The notes under the pieces: model-generated
The model's input: only the letters and a program-made list of their open reading frames with translations
What the model was told of the DNA's origin: nothing
The model's database searches: none
Made by a program: the position numbers and the translations under genes
In this document: in pieces, positions 17,569 to 26,897 of the stretch
How the letters are laid out: the number at the start of each line of letters is the position of its first letter
Numbering within the stretch: the first letter of the stretch is position 1
Assembly (NCBI GenBank): GCA_964516285.1
Contig: CAZEWP010000001.1
Coordinates: forward strand, 1 to 64,000
Direction of reading: 5' to 3'
DNA from: UBA1547 sp964516285
Lineage (GTDB): Bacteria; Patescibacteriota; Saccharimonadia; Saccharimonadales; Saccharimonadaceae
DNA length: 64,000 bases

Positions 17569-19052
17569 TGAGTTTCTTTTAACTTAGGGTCGGGTGTATG
17601 TAGATAAATTTTAGGGAACAACACTTGCTCGGACTGTTTAATAACTCCCGTTTCAAAAATAGTCTTAATTTTAGTAGCCGACTCTGGCAAAAAAGGCATT
17701 AGTAAGTCTGCAATTTGTAGTAGCGCACTAACCGCATAGCCTAAAATATCAGCTAAATGAGCTGTGGCTTCTGGGTCGGACTCTCGTTTTTTGGCAATTT
17801 TCCAGGGTTCGACACTATCAATATACTGGTTAAGATTCCGAATCTTAACCCACACTTCATCTTGAGCCTTATCAAACTCCATCTTATCCATCAACCGATG
17901 GTAAGCTTTCATATCATGTTCTTTTTTAGGGATCTCACCAATCACACCAGCCTGATAGCGATTAATCATTCCCGCTAATCTTTGGACTAAATTACCTAAA
18001 TCGTTAGCTAACTCTCCATTATAGGCTGTCTCAAATTTCTCCCAAGTAAAATCACCATCGTCAAGAGTTGGAATATGACGCGAAAAATAATAACGAAAAG
18101 CATCCAAACCGTAATTTTGAATTATCTCAAAAGGATTTACTCCATTACCCAAACTCTTGCTCTGCTTAGAACCTCCAACATTTACCCAACCATGCACTAA
18201 TAAAGCCTTAGGTAATTCTAATCCTAGCCCCAAAAGAATAATTGGCCAAATTCCTAGATGAAAACGCATAATGTCTTTACCTAAAACTTGAACATCAGCC
18301 GGCCAAGTTTGTTGCCAGTCGTCGCCATCCGGAAAACCAATCACAGATAAGTAATTAGACAAAGCATCAAACCAAACATACATCACCTGGCTAGAATCAC
18401 CTGGCACAGGAATCCCCCAACTTAGGCTCTTAACTGGTCGCGAAACACTAACATCCTGGAGCCCGTCTTTAATCATTTCCAAAAATTCTTTTTTACGAAA
18501 TTCTGGATAAATCTTAATCCTATCTTCTACTAACGCTTGACGGATTGGCTCAGTAAAGGCACTGGCTCGTAAAAAATAGTTTTCTTCGCTAATCCGCTGG
18601 TAAGGAGCTTGGTGGTCAGGACAAGTGCCGTTATTAGCATTGACTTCCTTGTCGGTCACAAAGGCCTCACAACCAGCACAATACCAACCTTCATATTTAT
18701 CTTTATATAAATAAGGTTGAAGCTTCTGCCAGATATACTGCACAACTTGCATATGTCGCTGGTCGGTGGTTCGGACCACATCAGTGTAGCTAGTACCAAT
18801 CGCCTTGATTAGCGATTCAAATTCTAAGAAAATCTTATCAACAAAAACCTGAGGTTCAACCCCAGCTTCTGTGGCTTTGGAGGCAATTTTACTACCATGC
18901 TCGTCAGTCCCGACGCTTAAACGAACTGCTTGACCATTCTGTTTCTTATAGCGCGCTAAAATATCAGCCAATAAATAATCTATGGTATGGCCAATATGAG
19001 GACTACCGTTGAGATACGGAATAGCTGTTGTAATATAATACTTTTTATCCAT
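17565..19052 (-). CDS. metG: Methionyl-tRNA synthetase
   Basis: The 495-residue class I synthetase has the HIGH-type motif PYLNGSPHIGHTIDY. A zinc-binding knuckle (CAGCEAFV...CPDH) lies in the connective peptide. The signature loop reads KQSKS in GGSKQSKSLGN instead of the more usual KMSKS. An anticodon-binding helical domain completes the protein, and no C-terminal tRNA-binding EMAP-like domain is present. A TATAAT box 7 nt before the ATG and the absence of a Shine-Dalgarno point to a leaderless mRNA. tatD is translationally coupled downstream. Confidence 0.95.
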   Translation of the reverse strand: MDKKYYITTAIPYLNGSPHIGHTIDYLLADILARYKKQNGQAVRLSVGTDEHGSKIASKATEAGVEPQVFVDKIFLEFESLIKAIGTSYTDVVRTTDQRHMQVVQYIWQKLQPYLYKDKYEGWYCAGCEAFVTDKEVNANNGTCPDHQAPYQRISEENYFLRASAFTEPIRQALVEDRIKIYPEFRKKEFLEMIKDGLQDVSVSRPVKSLSWGIPVPGDSSQVMYVWFDALSNYLSVIGFPDGDDWQQTWPADVQVLGKDIMRFHLGIWPIILLGLGLELPKALLVHGWVNVGGSKQSKSLGNGVNPFEIIQNYGLDAFRYYFSRHIPTLDDGDFTWEKFETAYNGELANDLGNLVQRLAGMINRYQAGVIGEIPKKEHDMKAYHRLMDKMEFDKAQDEVWVKIRNLNQYIDSVEPWKIAKKRESDPEATAHLADILGYAVSALLQIADLLMPFLPESATKIKTIFETGVIKQSEQVLFPKIYLHTPDPKLKETQ

Positions 19053-19059
19053 TATGTTT

Positions 19060-19065
19060 ATTATA
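19060..19065 (-). promoter_or_regulatory. -10 box of metG
   Basis: TATAAT on the minus strand lies 7 nt before the metG ATG, which fits a leaderless transcript. Confidence 0.6.
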
Positions 19066-19840
19066 ACACGAGCAACTGGTAAATCTTTTTCCAGTCTGAA
19101 ATCGTTAAATTCTCAGCCCGACAATCAGGGTTAATACCTGACTCCAACAACGCTTTAATGATTGTATCTTTAGATAACCCTAAGCCAGTGGCTAAACTAG
19201 TTTTAATTTTTTGGCGCTTCTTAGAAAAACCAGCCTTAACTAAGCGAAAAAACCTTTCCTCATCTAGTTCAGCAATCAAGGACTGGCTTCTTGGCCTTAA
19301 GATTACCACCTGACTGTCTACTTTAGGTGGAGGGGTAAATAAACCAGCTGGCACCACCACCCCCAATTCCACTTCAGCTCGCACCTGCACGCTGATTGAC
19401 AGTAAAGAATGCTTCTGTTTAATCGCCACCAACCTTTCGGCGACTTCTTTCTGAACTAATAAAACAACTAGTTGCGGTTGGTCGGGGCTAGTCAACAGTT
19501 TTTGAATAATTAGACTAGTTAAATAATAAGGAATATTAGCCACTACTTTATAACCTGTCGGAAGTGTCGTTAAATCAAACTTTAAAATATCCTCATTCAC
19601 CACCACTAAATCTTTGCCCGGAAATTGTCCAGGTAATTTTTCAGCTAAAGCCTTATCTAGCTCAACCGCCACAACTCGCCGAGCTCTCTTTAACAAACGA
19701 CTAGTTAAAGTTCCTAGACCAGGACCAATCTCTAAGACGGTTTCATCTTTTTGAAGCTCAGCATAATTAGCAATCTCTTCTAAAATAGCTGGATCTTTTA
19801 ACCAATGTTGTCCTAAAGCTTTATTATTCTTAAGCGACAT
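19061..19840 (-). CDS. rsmA: 16S rRNA dimethyladenosine transferase (KsgA)
   Basis: The 259-residue SAM-dependent methylase has the N-terminal KALGQHWL block, motif I VLEIGPGLGTLTSRLL, VAVELDKAL, and the catalytic NIPYYLTS (NxPY) that flips the target adenine. It dimethylates two adjacent adenines near the 3' end of 16S rRNA during 30S maturation. It lies 1 bp downstream of the G5/lysozyme-like gene. Its last codons carry the metG promoter, so metG transcription starts inside this gene. Confidence 0.94.
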   Translation of the reverse strand: MSLKNNKALGQHWLKDPAILEEIANYAELQKDETVLEIGPGLGTLTSRLLKRARRVVAVELDKALAEKLPGQFPGKDLVVVNEDILKFDLTTLPTGYKVVANIPYYLTSLIIQKLLTSPDQPQLVVLLVQKEVAERLVAIKQKHSLLSISVQVRAEVELGVVVPAGLFTPPPKVDSQVVILRPRSQSLIAELDEERFFRLVKAGFSKKRQKIKTSLATGLGLSKDTIIKALLESGINPDCRAENLTISDWKKIYQLLVL

Positions 19841-19841
19841 C

Positions 19842-21152
19842 TTATTGATTATGAGTAGCTAAAATATCCCGAGCGTAACCAATCCTGGTTGACTCTCGAC
19901 AGATACCACATCGTTCAAACTGATTCTGAAAAATCTGAACCACCTCAACTAAACTATTCGAATTCTTAATACCATTTAAAACAGTTGGGTAGCTATTGTT
20001 TAATTCAAACATCAAAAAATCAAGTTGGACATAAATATTATCATAATTAGCCCACGACATTAAATTGTCCCGTCGGCCACCTGTCCACTGAGCAATCCCC
20101 AACCCTCCCGGAGTATCAGAAGTGTTAAAACGATGCTCTTGTTTTAGGTTGCCCATAATCCCAGCTGTTTGAATTGGCGTGAAACCATGTTCACGCAAAT
20201 AGTCCCAAGTAATTTTCTCATTTTCTGAAGGTGTGGTGTATTTACCCTTAACTCCAACCGCCTCAATTTGAGAGACTGGCTGTTCTAAAATAACACTCGC
20301 GATTTCTCGACGATTAACCTCTATGCCGTTTTCCATTAAAATCTCATATGATACTTGTCTTGAACCTTTAACGCCAGCTTTCTTAATTTCTTGATAGCCA
20401 ACTGGTCGATCAGCATCTTCAATTTTATCTATCGCAAAATCAACCGCCTCCTCCACTGTCACCACCTGCTTGCCTTCACGCCAAATTTTTAAAGCCTGGC
20501 TACTAGACAACGACTCACCTAACTCCATTGAAAGTCGATCGTTACTTTCCAGCTTTAGATTTTTTTCTTTTAAGAAATCAGCCACGGTTGGGGCAAAAGT
20601 TCGCACCACACTTTGCCGACCGTAGAGTGTCAAATTAATCACCGACGCTCTTTCTATCTCTACAGTTAGAGCAATCCCATTTTGTAAACTATCATTAGCT
20701 TTAATTGTCGCCCGATCTTCTGAAGCCATTTCAAGACCAGCACTAGCAATAATCTGTTTAGCAGTTTGAAAAGCTGTCATCACCCTCAAACGAGTCTTAC
20801 CATCAATAATGACAACTGGTCGAGCTCGATAAATATTTACCCGATAACTAGAAGCTACTAGTTCTTCATCCAGCGACGGCTCCACTACATCTTGTTGGTC
20901 AACAACAAGCCCAACTTTTTCAAAAGCCTGACGCAAAGTCTTAGCGGTGGTTAAAATAGTTGTCTCTGTCCCACGATCATAAATAGTTAAAAGCCGTTCG
21001 TTATGCGCCCCTGGGGTGGGATTATTTTTAGCCTTAGCCACTTGAAAGGTTGTCAAAATCGAAAAAACAAACAGCAAAAAAAGGCTAGCTAATAAAACAC
21101 TCTTAGCCACTAACCTCACAACCCTAATTTGATTATTTATATACTTATTCAT
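19842..21152 (-). CDS. Secreted DUF348-G5 protein with phage-lysozyme-like C-terminus
   Basis: The product has 436 residues with a hydrophobic anchor or signal segment at about 15-40. Tandem DUF348-like repeats follow (LTIYDRGTETTILTTAKTLRQAFEKVG; INLTLYGRQSVVRTFAPTVADFLKE), then a G5 domain (about 255-310). The C-terminal domain, IQTAGIMGNLKQEHRFNTSDTPGGLGIAQWTGGR, resembles phage tail lysozymes, with the Glu of KQEH a plausible catalytic residue. The DUF348-G5 architecture is that of RpfB-type resuscitation factors. I infer a surface peptidoglycan hydrolase, possibly used on the host wall as well as its own. Confidence 0.85.
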   Translation of the reverse strand: MNKYINNQIRVVRLVAKSVLLASLFLLFVFSILTTFQVAKAKNNPTPGAHNERLLTIYDRGTETTILTTAKTLRQAFEKVGLVVDQQDVVEPSLDEELVASSYRVNIYRARPVVIIDGKTRLRVMTAFQTAKQIIASAGLEMASEDRATIKANDSLQNGIALTVEIERASVINLTLYGRQSVVRTFAPTVADFLKEKNLKLESNDRLSMELGESLSSSQALKIWREGKQVVTVEEAVDFAIDKIEDADRPVGYQEIKKAGVKGSRQVSYEILMENGIEVNRREIASVILEQPVSQIEAVGVKGKYTTPSENEKITWDYLREHGFTPIQTAGIMGNLKQEHRFNTSDTPGGLGIAQWTGGRRDNLMSWANYDNIYVQLDFLMFELNNSYPTVLNGIKNSNSLVEVVQIFQNQFERCGICRESTRIGYARDILATHNQ

Positions 21153-21233
21153 ATACCTCGCAGAAGATATTACTTATAATTATAGCAAATCTTTTAGAAA
21201 AAAGTCACATAATAAACATTATCTTTTTAAGCT

Positions 21234-21254
21234 AAACAAGGACAGTCCTTGTTT
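21234..21254. repeat. Palindromic repeat, copy 2
   Basis: Arms AAACAAGGAC and GTCCTTGTTT surround a single A. The core is the same as copies at 11219-11243 and 63095-63128. It lies between uvrD/pcrA and the G5 gene, and could serve as a terminator for the helicase gene on the minus strand. Confidence 0.8.
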
Positions 21255-21282
21255 TTATAAAAAATGTGTTGTAATAAGTTTT

Positions 21283-23385
21283 TTACAACTTCTTTAGGCC
21301 AGCGAACTCAGGGTTAACCTTCTTCACTCCACCCCGATCAAATTCAATTTCGACAGCTCCTCCGTCAACATCGATAACAACACCTTCGCCAAAGATAGTG
21401 GACTGAACCCTATCCCCAACCGAAAAAGGTAAATCACCAAAAAAATCATCAGACTCATCTAGTTCTACACCATAAACCGGCTGTAAAGACTCTTGGTCAT
21501 AAACTAGCGAAGGTATTTCATCAAGAAACCTCGAAGAGTGACTGCTTTCGATTGTCCCAAAACGAAAACGAGACAAAGCGTAAGATAAACATAATTTGTC
21601 TTTAGCTCGAGTCATCCCCACATAAAAAAGGCGTCTCTCCTCCTCTATGTCATTACCTTCATCAAACAAAGCTCGTGTATGTGGTAAAATTCCATCCTCT
21701 AAACCAACAACAAAAACAACCGGAAATTCCAACCCCTTAGAAGCATGCAGTGTCATCAAACTAACCCGGTCTTTTTCACTTTCTGTATCGGCACTAGATA
21801 ATAAAGAAGCTTCGGTTATAAAATCTTCGAGACTATTAAACCTCTCTGTGTCTAGAAGAAGAGAGTTGATATTAGCAATCCGCTCCTCAGAACTGGGGTC
21901 GTTGTCTGTTAAATACTCTATATAACGAGTGGCGTTAAGAAGCTCTCCCATAATCACGGCTGGTAAAACCTTATCTTCTGCTAGCTTTTTCAGTTTCTGA
22001 AAAATCTGACCTAACTGCTCTAAGGATTTTCTAGCTCCAGCCGGCAATGTAGGGATATCTGAGGCTGACAAAAGAGCCTCAATAAGATCCAACTTTTGAG
22101 CCTTTTTCCAATCCAAAAACTTCTTAAGACTGACTGGCCCCAACTTACGACCAGGCACATTGGCAATTCTTTTAAAACTAATCGTATCACTGGGTTGGAA
22201 AACAACTCTTAAATAAGCCAAGACATCTTTAACTTCAGCTCGATCATAAAATCTTAACCCACCAATAATCTTGTAAGGAATACTGTTATGAATTAAAGCT
22301 CTTTCTAGACCATAGCTCTGAGCGTTAATTCGATACAAAACAGCCATTTCGTCATAACGATAACGCCCGCTATTCTTTAGGTCTTTAATCTTTTGAGCCA
22401 CCAGATTAGCCTCTTCGGTTTCATTAAAGGTCTTATAGACTTTAATTGGCTCGCCATCTTGCCTGGCTGTTCGTAATTTTTTACTAGTCCGTTTCTGGTT
22501 ATGCTGGATTAGTTCTCCAGCCCCATCTAGTATCTGTTGAGTGCTCCGATAGTTTTGCTCTAGTTTAATTATTTTAGCTTTCTTAAAATCTTTTTCAAAA
22601 TTTAAAATATTATGGAAATCAGCTCCCCGCCAAGAATAAATCGACTGCCAGTCATCACCCACCACACAAATATTTTGCTGATCATTAACCAGCAACTTAA
22701 CTATTTGGTATTGAGCCGAATTAGTGTCTTGATACTCATCAATTAGAATATATTGAAATAGTTGCCGGTATTTTTCTCGAACTAAAGCAGAAGTTTTGAG
22801 TAAACGAACCGTTTCGAGCAATAAATCATCAAAATCTAGCGCCCGATTTTCTTGACGAGCTTGCTCATAATCTAGATAAGCCTGCCTAGTGTCATAAGCG
22901 TCTGGGTATGCCCTATCTTCTAGAAACTCATCTGGACCACATAAGCTATTTTTAGCCATAGATAAAACCGAACAAAACCTTTTAGCCTTAGCCTTGTCAC
23001 CACCCAGCACTTCTTTAGCTAATCGCAAGCGGTCATCTTCATCATAAATCACAAAACTAGGATTAACTCCGATGGCTAATCCGTCATTTCTTAAAATCTT
23101 AACGCAAACACTATGGAATGTCCCCATCCAAGGTAGTTTAGAAAAATTGTGGTTAACCGCCAGCAACTTTGCCAACCGATCTTCCATTTCTTTGGCCGCT
23201 TTATTAGTAAAAGTCACAGCTAAAATCCGCCGAGGATCAACCTTATGATGCTGAATTAAGTAGGCGATTCGATGCGTCAATGTCCGAGTTTTTCCTGTTC
23301 CAGCTCCAGCCAAAATTAAAATTGGCCCAGAGGCTACCCGCACGGCCTCAGCTTGGCTCTCGTTTAAACCTTCTAATAAATCCAT
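21283..23385 (-). CDS. pcrA: UvrD/PcrA-type SF1 DNA helicase
   Basis: The product has 700 residues and all SF1A helicase motifs: the Walker A GAGTGKTRTLTHR, LIDEYQDTNSAQY (motif II), VVGDDWQSIYSWRGAD (motif III), LEQNYRS (motif IV), LMTLHASKGLEF (motif V) and RRLFYVGMTRA (motif VI). The last ~50 residues form a Tudor-like domain (VGDRVQSTIFGEGVVIDVDGG) typical of PcrA, where it contacts RNA polymerase. It unwinds DNA 3'-5' in excision repair and replication. PcrA is favoured over Rep because of the Tudor-like tail. Confidence 0.94.
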   Translation of the reverse strand: MDLLEGLNESQAEAVRVASGPILILAGAGTGKTRTLTHRIAYLIQHHKVDPRRILAVTFTNKAAKEMEDRLAKLLAVNHNFSKLPWMGTFHSVCVKILRNDGLAIGVNPSFVIYDEDDRLRLAKEVLGGDKAKAKRFCSVLSMAKNSLCGPDEFLEDRAYPDAYDTRQAYLDYEQARQENRALDFDDLLLETVRLLKTSALVREKYRQLFQYILIDEYQDTNSAQYQIVKLLVNDQQNICVVGDDWQSIYSWRGADFHNILNFEKDFKKAKIIKLEQNYRSTQQILDGAGELIQHNQKRTSKKLRTARQDGEPIKVYKTFNETEEANLVAQKIKDLKNSGRYRYDEMAVLYRINAQSYGLERALIHNSIPYKIIGGLRFYDRAEVKDVLAYLRVVFQPSDTISFKRIANVPGRKLGPVSLKKFLDWKKAQKLDLIEALLSASDIPTLPAGARKSLEQLGQIFQKLKKLAEDKVLPAVIMGELLNATRYIEYLTDNDPSSEERIANINSLLLDTERFNSLEDFITEASLLSSADTESEKDRVSLMTLHASKGLEFPVVFVVGLEDGILPHTRALFDEGNDIEEERRLFYVGMTRAKDKLCLSYALSRFRFGTIESSHSSRFLDEIPSLVYDQESLQPVYGVELDESDDFFGDLPFSVGDRVQSTIFGEGVVIDVDGGAVEIEFDRGGVKKVNPEFAGLKKL

Positions 23386-23399
23386 TCTAAAAGTATAAC

Positions 23400-24167
23400 T
23401 TAAATCAAAGGTAAGATATAGTAATAAGTCAGTAACCCAGAGCTAATACCTAAAACAATTAACCCTATAATCCACAACACCAACCACCAGCCAGATTTTT
23501 GGCCACCAACATCCTTGCTAAAAACATTGGTATCATAAATCGGAATAGGTTGAACTTCTTTTGGCTTAGACTCTTTATATTGTGGCACAATATTAGGCGC
23601 CAAAGTTGAACTTAAATCTTCTGGTTTATCCGTAACACTAATTGGCTTAAAAACAGCTTCTTTTTCTATTTCCTTGTTGTTTTGTGGAGCAACTAAGTTT
23701 TCTCTAGGCGTTTGACTGGTTGGCTCTTGAGGCGCACCAAGTGGCCGTTTCTCTACTCTTGTGTCTGCTAAAAAGATTGACTCAGTTAAATCCAAACTCG
23801 GTTTACTAACTGAGGTTTCTTCTTTAGAACTTTCCCCGCTATTATCGGTCTCAACTTTCTTTTTCAGATTAGTAATCGTTGGATGAATGACATCCATAAA
23901 ACGACCCGAACTCCGCCGGCTAGCGGGCGAAAGCTTCGGTTCTTCTTCAGCCAACTTTTCAACCACTAGGCTACTCGTTTGCTCCACCAAAACTACTGGT
24001 TCGGGGGCTGGTGTTACTGGTTCAACAAAAGACTCTTTTGCTTTCACCTTCGGCATAGTTTTCATTTCAACTTCATCTATTTTAAGCGACTGAATAACCT
24101 TACTTGGTTTTTTAGCCACAAAAGCACTAATTGCCCTATCTAATTCTTCAAAATCAATATCGCCCAT
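23400..24167 (-). CDS. Hypothetical tail-anchored membrane protein
   Basis: The product has 255 residues. About 220 residues of polar, Ser/Thr/Glu/Pro-rich, probably disordered cytoplasmic sequence lead to a single C-terminal transmembrane helix (WWLVLWIIGLIVLGISSGLL). The first residues (MGDIDFEELDRAISAFVAK) look like a short conserved helix. It lies 14 bp before the helicase gene and 13 bp after tpiA on the same strand, so cotranscription is likely. I recognise no family. The layout resembles membrane-tethered adaptors of unknown function. Confidence 0.7.
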   Translation of the reverse strand: MGDIDFEELDRAISAFVAKKPSKVIQSLKIDEVEMKTMPKVKAKESFVEPVTPAPEPVVLVEQTSSLVVEKLAEEEPKLSPASRRSSGRFMDVIHPTITNLKKKVETDNSGESSKEETSVSKPSLDLTESIFLADTRVEKRPLGAPQEPTSQTPRENLVAPQNNKEIEKEAVFKPISVTDKPEDLSSTLAPNIVPQYKESKPKEVQPIPIYDTNVFSKDVGGQKSGWWLVLWIIGLIVLGISSGLLTYYYILPLI

Positions 24168-24180
24168 CCCTTTTTCCTCT

Positions 24181-24975
24181 TTAAGATTCTTTCTTTTTAT
24201 TAATTTTTAAGCTTTGGTAGGCCTTCTCAACAATCTCACTAAAGACCTTTAGATTCACACTGGACGCCCCTAAGAATAGACCGTCTAATTCTGGAATACA
24301 TAAGTAAGCGTCAACATTATTGGCATTAATGCTACCACCGTAAAGGACTTTAATGTTTTCCGAAGCAGTTGGCCCGTAAAGCTCTTTAATCACCCGGCGG
24401 ATAGACTGAATCGCCACGATCACATCAGTTGGCAAGGCGTTTTGGCCAGTCCCGACTGCCCAAACTGGCTCATAAGAAATAATCACTTTATCTAACTCAT
24501 CACTTGTAATATTAGCTAACCCACTGGTTAGTTGCTCACTTAAAACTTCATTGGTTTCACCATTAGAACGCTCCCAAGCTGTTTCACCAATACATAAAAT
24601 TGGTGAAATATTGTTACGCACAGCTGAAGCTACCTTATTACGAATATCTTTATCGTTTTCAGCAAAAACATAGCGCCGTTCAGAATGACCGACAAAAGCA
24701 TATTGGACAATTCCTCTTAGCTGAGTAGCTGAAATTTCACCAGTAAAAGCTCCTTGGTCACGCCAAAAGAAGTTTTGGGCCGCTAATTTAAACTGCCGTA
24801 AATTAACTTGCAAGCTTAACGACTGTAAGCTAAGTAGTGTTGGCGCTAAAATTATTTCTAAATTGCGTCGAATTTTAATCTCTTTAGCTAGTTTATCTAA
24901 ATATAAACTCGATTCTTGCACATTAAAGTGCATTTTCCAGTTCCCGATGATGATTTTCTTTTTATCTTGTGCCAT
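24181..24975 (-). CDS. tpiA: Triosephosphate isomerase
   Basis: The 264-residue TIM barrel has IIGNWKMHF (Lys), AFVGHSERRYVF (catalytic His), VIISYEPVWAVGTGQ (catalytic Glu) and VLYGGSINANN (phosphate loop). It interconverts dihydroxyacetone phosphate and glyceraldehyde 3-phosphate. Here it lies next to pyruvate kinase, giving part of lower glycolysis that phosphoketolase (46.6 kb) could feed with glyceraldehyde 3-phosphate. Length and motifs are normal. Confidence 0.96.
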   Translation of the reverse strand: MAQDKKKIIIGNWKMHFNVQESSLYLDKLAKEIKIRRNLEIILAPTLLSLQSLSLQVNLRQFKLAAQNFFWRDQGAFTGEISATQLRGIVQYAFVGHSERRYVFAENDKDIRNKVASAVRNNISPILCIGETAWERSNGETNEVLSEQLTSGLANITSDELDKVIISYEPVWAVGTGQNALPTDVIVAIQSIRRVIKELYGPTASENIKVLYGGSINANNVDAYLCIPELDGLFLGASSVNLKVFSEIVEKAYQSLKINKKKES

Positions 24976-25044
24976 TATTATCCCACTTATGTTTATAATT
25001 CTAGTCTACTCTAATTAGCTTCATTCGTCTAGTAATCTCATTTT

Positions 25045-26457
25045 TTATAATTCAACCACCTTAATCGTATCGGTGGTCCCCACCACACAAGGTTGACGGC
25101 CACTGACTATCACAAAAATAGCTGGCTCCTCACCACATAAACCTTGTTCTTTCATTTCTTTAGCCACATCTAAACAAGCCTGATCACTATCCGGTCGAAT
25201 ATAGTTACGGCTAGCATACCTTAAACAAAGTTGTTGTGCCACTTTAGTCTCACTCGTCACACTGACAATCGCTAGATTTGGCCGATTAGCGGAAATAGTC
25301 GTAGCTGTCGCCCCGGATTTAGTATCTACCACTAAAGCCGTGGCTTGTAATTTTTCAGCTAATTTAACTGCCGAATAAGCAATCGCATGACGGATTTTAT
25401 TACTATCTTCCACACTAAAATCCACCGGCACAACTGGTTCATGGTCTTGGGTATGCAAAATCACCTTTTTCATTTCCGCTACCGTTTCGCTAGGATGTTT
25501 ACCAATCGCTGTCTCCTCTGATAACATTACCACATCTGCCCCTTGAATCACCGCCGTGGCAACATCATTAACTTCGGCTCGAGTCGGAGCAATTTCCTCA
25601 CACATACTTAACATCATCTGCGTCGCCACAATACTAATTCGGCCATATTTTCGGCACAGTTCAATAATCCGACGCTGTAAAATCGGCACTGCTTCCGCTC
25701 CCACCTCAGCCGATAAATCACCTCGCGCCACCATTAAACCATCACTAACTTTAACAATTTCTTCTAAATTAGCCTCTTCAACCGCAGTTTTAGTCTCAAT
25801 TTTAGCAATAATCTTAGCCTTTGACCCCATATCATCAAGTAGTTGTCTCAACCTTTTAACATCTTGAGCCGTTTGAACGAAACTCAGCGCCACATAATCA
25901 ATATCATAATTATTAACAAACTTTAAATCTTCTAAATCTTTAGTGGTTAAAATATCACCTGCAAAGTCCGTATCTGGTAAATTAATCCCTTTATTTTTCG
26001 CTAAAATTCCAGCATTTTCAATCCGCACTCTAATTGAGGTGTCACTCACCCGTTCCACCATCTCACCTCTGATAGCCCCATCACAAAAGAATAATTTTTC
26101 ACCAACCTGAACCTTATCAGCTAAATTATACTGAACTGGTAAAGCTAAACCATGATGTTCAGAACCATAACCTAAAATAATTTCATCATCTTTTTGAACT
26201 GGCACATTATGGTTCAAATTCCCTAAACGGACCTTAGGCCCCTGTAAATCTTGTAAAATAGCCACTGGTTTATTGAGCTTATTAGAGGCTTGACGAATCC
26301 AAGTTGTAAACTCCCTCACTTGAACTTCGTCAGCGTGGCTACAATTAATTCGAATTCCATTAACACCGGCTAGTATTAACTTTTCCACGCCCTCATAAGA
26401 GCCGGTGGCTGGACCAATTGTGGCTAAAATTTTGGTTCGTTTAAAGATCACACCCAT
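25045..26457 (-). CDS. pyk: Pyruvate kinase
   Basis: The 470-residue protein shows the pyruvate kinase blocks: TKILATIGPATGSYEGV, NGIRINCSHA, ILQDLQGPKVRLG, IIAKIETKTAVEE (catalytic Lys), GLMVARGDLSAEVG and GADVVMLSEETAIGKHPSETV, where Glu replaces the usual Gly of LSGETA. A C-terminal regulatory-type domain is present. It makes ATP and pyruvate from phosphoenolpyruvate. A TATAAT box lies 9 nt before the ATG, with no Shine-Dalgarno. The gene is followed by tpiA and preceded by tRNA-Glu. Confidence 0.96.
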   Translation of the reverse strand: MGVIFKRTKILATIGPATGSYEGVEKLILAGVNGIRINCSHADEVQVREFTTWIRQASNKLNKPVAILQDLQGPKVRLGNLNHNVPVQKDDEIILGYGSEHHGLALPVQYNLADKVQVGEKLFFCDGAIRGEMVERVSDTSIRVRIENAGILAKNKGINLPDTDFAGDILTTKDLEDLKFVNNYDIDYVALSFVQTAQDVKRLRQLLDDMGSKAKIIAKIETKTAVEEANLEEIVKVSDGLMVARGDLSAEVGAEAVPILQRRIIELCRKYGRISIVATQMMLSMCEEIAPTRAEVNDVATAVIQGADVVMLSEETAIGKHPSETVAEMKKVILHTQDHEPVVPVDFSVEDSNKIRHAIAYSAVKLAEKLQATALVVDTKSGATATTISANRPNLAIVSVTSETKVAQQLCLRYASRNYIRPDSDQACLDVAKEMKEQGLCGEEPAIFVIVSGRQPCVVGTTDTIKVVEL

Positions 26458-26466
26458 ATAGTTTTT

Positions 26467-26472
26467 ATTATA
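26467..26472 (-). promoter_or_regulatory. -10 box of pyk
   Basis: TATAAT on the minus strand lies 9 nt before the pyk ATG, with no Shine-Dalgarno between. Confidence 0.55.
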
Positions 26473-26510
26473 CCATAAGCAAAATACCCACCTATCAGGC
26501 GAGTATTACT

Positions 26511-26585
26511 TGGTGATCTCACCGGGAATCGAACCCGGATTGTCAGGATGAGAACCTGATGTCCTAACCGTTAGACGATGAGACC
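26511..26585 (-). tRNA. tRNA-Glu (CTC)
   Basis: The cloverleaf is complete: acceptor GGTCTCA with TGAGATC, D arm, anticodon stem TCAGG/CCTGA around loop TTCTCAT (anticodon CTC), T arm CCGGG-TTCGATT-CCCGG, discriminator A. The 3' CCA is encoded (26511-26513). Confidence 0.95.
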
Positions 26586-26679
26586 AACTAATTAAACTAT
26601 AACAAATAAGCGCCTTTTTGTAAAAACAGCCCCTTGTAACTTAGTGCTTGTGTTTATTGATTGTCTATGGTTTAAAATA

Positions 26680-26708
26680 TTGACATTTTTATCTGTTTAT
26701 GTTAAACT
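26680..26708 (+). promoter_or_regulatory. Sigma70-type promoter upstream of the GC-rich cassette
   Basis: TTGACA (26680-26685) and TAAACT (26703-26708) are separated by 17 nt. It lies outside the left inverted repeat and would drive the structured leader and the gene at 26898. Confidence 0.6.
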
Positions 26709-26759
26709 TAAGCCATCAATCACTACTGGTGTGAGGCTGGAGTGAGCGAGGAACGTTAA

Positions 26760-26787
26760 CAAGTCAGATTATTATAGTGCATGTCTG
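26760..26787 (+). repeat. Left terminal inverted repeat of the cassette
   Basis: This is a 28-nt arm. Its complement recurs at 28045-28074 with one 2-nt insertion and no substitutions. Confidence 0.85.
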
Positions 26788-26867
26788 TTCGCGCCTAGGA
26801 ACAGCGAATTATGGCTATACTCTCATTTATAGCTATAGTCCGCTGTTCCTGGAGTGTCCCACAGACA
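26782..26867 (+). promoter_or_regulatory. Long nested stem-loop in the 5' leader
   Basis: Three coaxial helices are seen: 26782-26788 with 26861-26867 (TGTCTGT/ACAGACA), 26797-26806 with 26841-26850 (AGGAACAGCG/CGCTGTTCCT, perfect 10 bp), and 26810-26819 with 26828-26837 (TATGGCTATA/TATAGCTATA, one G-U). The Shine-Dalgarno AAAGGAGG follows 15 nt later. It is a candidate regulatory or mRNA-stabilising element. Confidence 0.65.
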
Positions 26868-26897
26868 GCGAGAATTGGATGAAAGGAGGTGCGCTCA

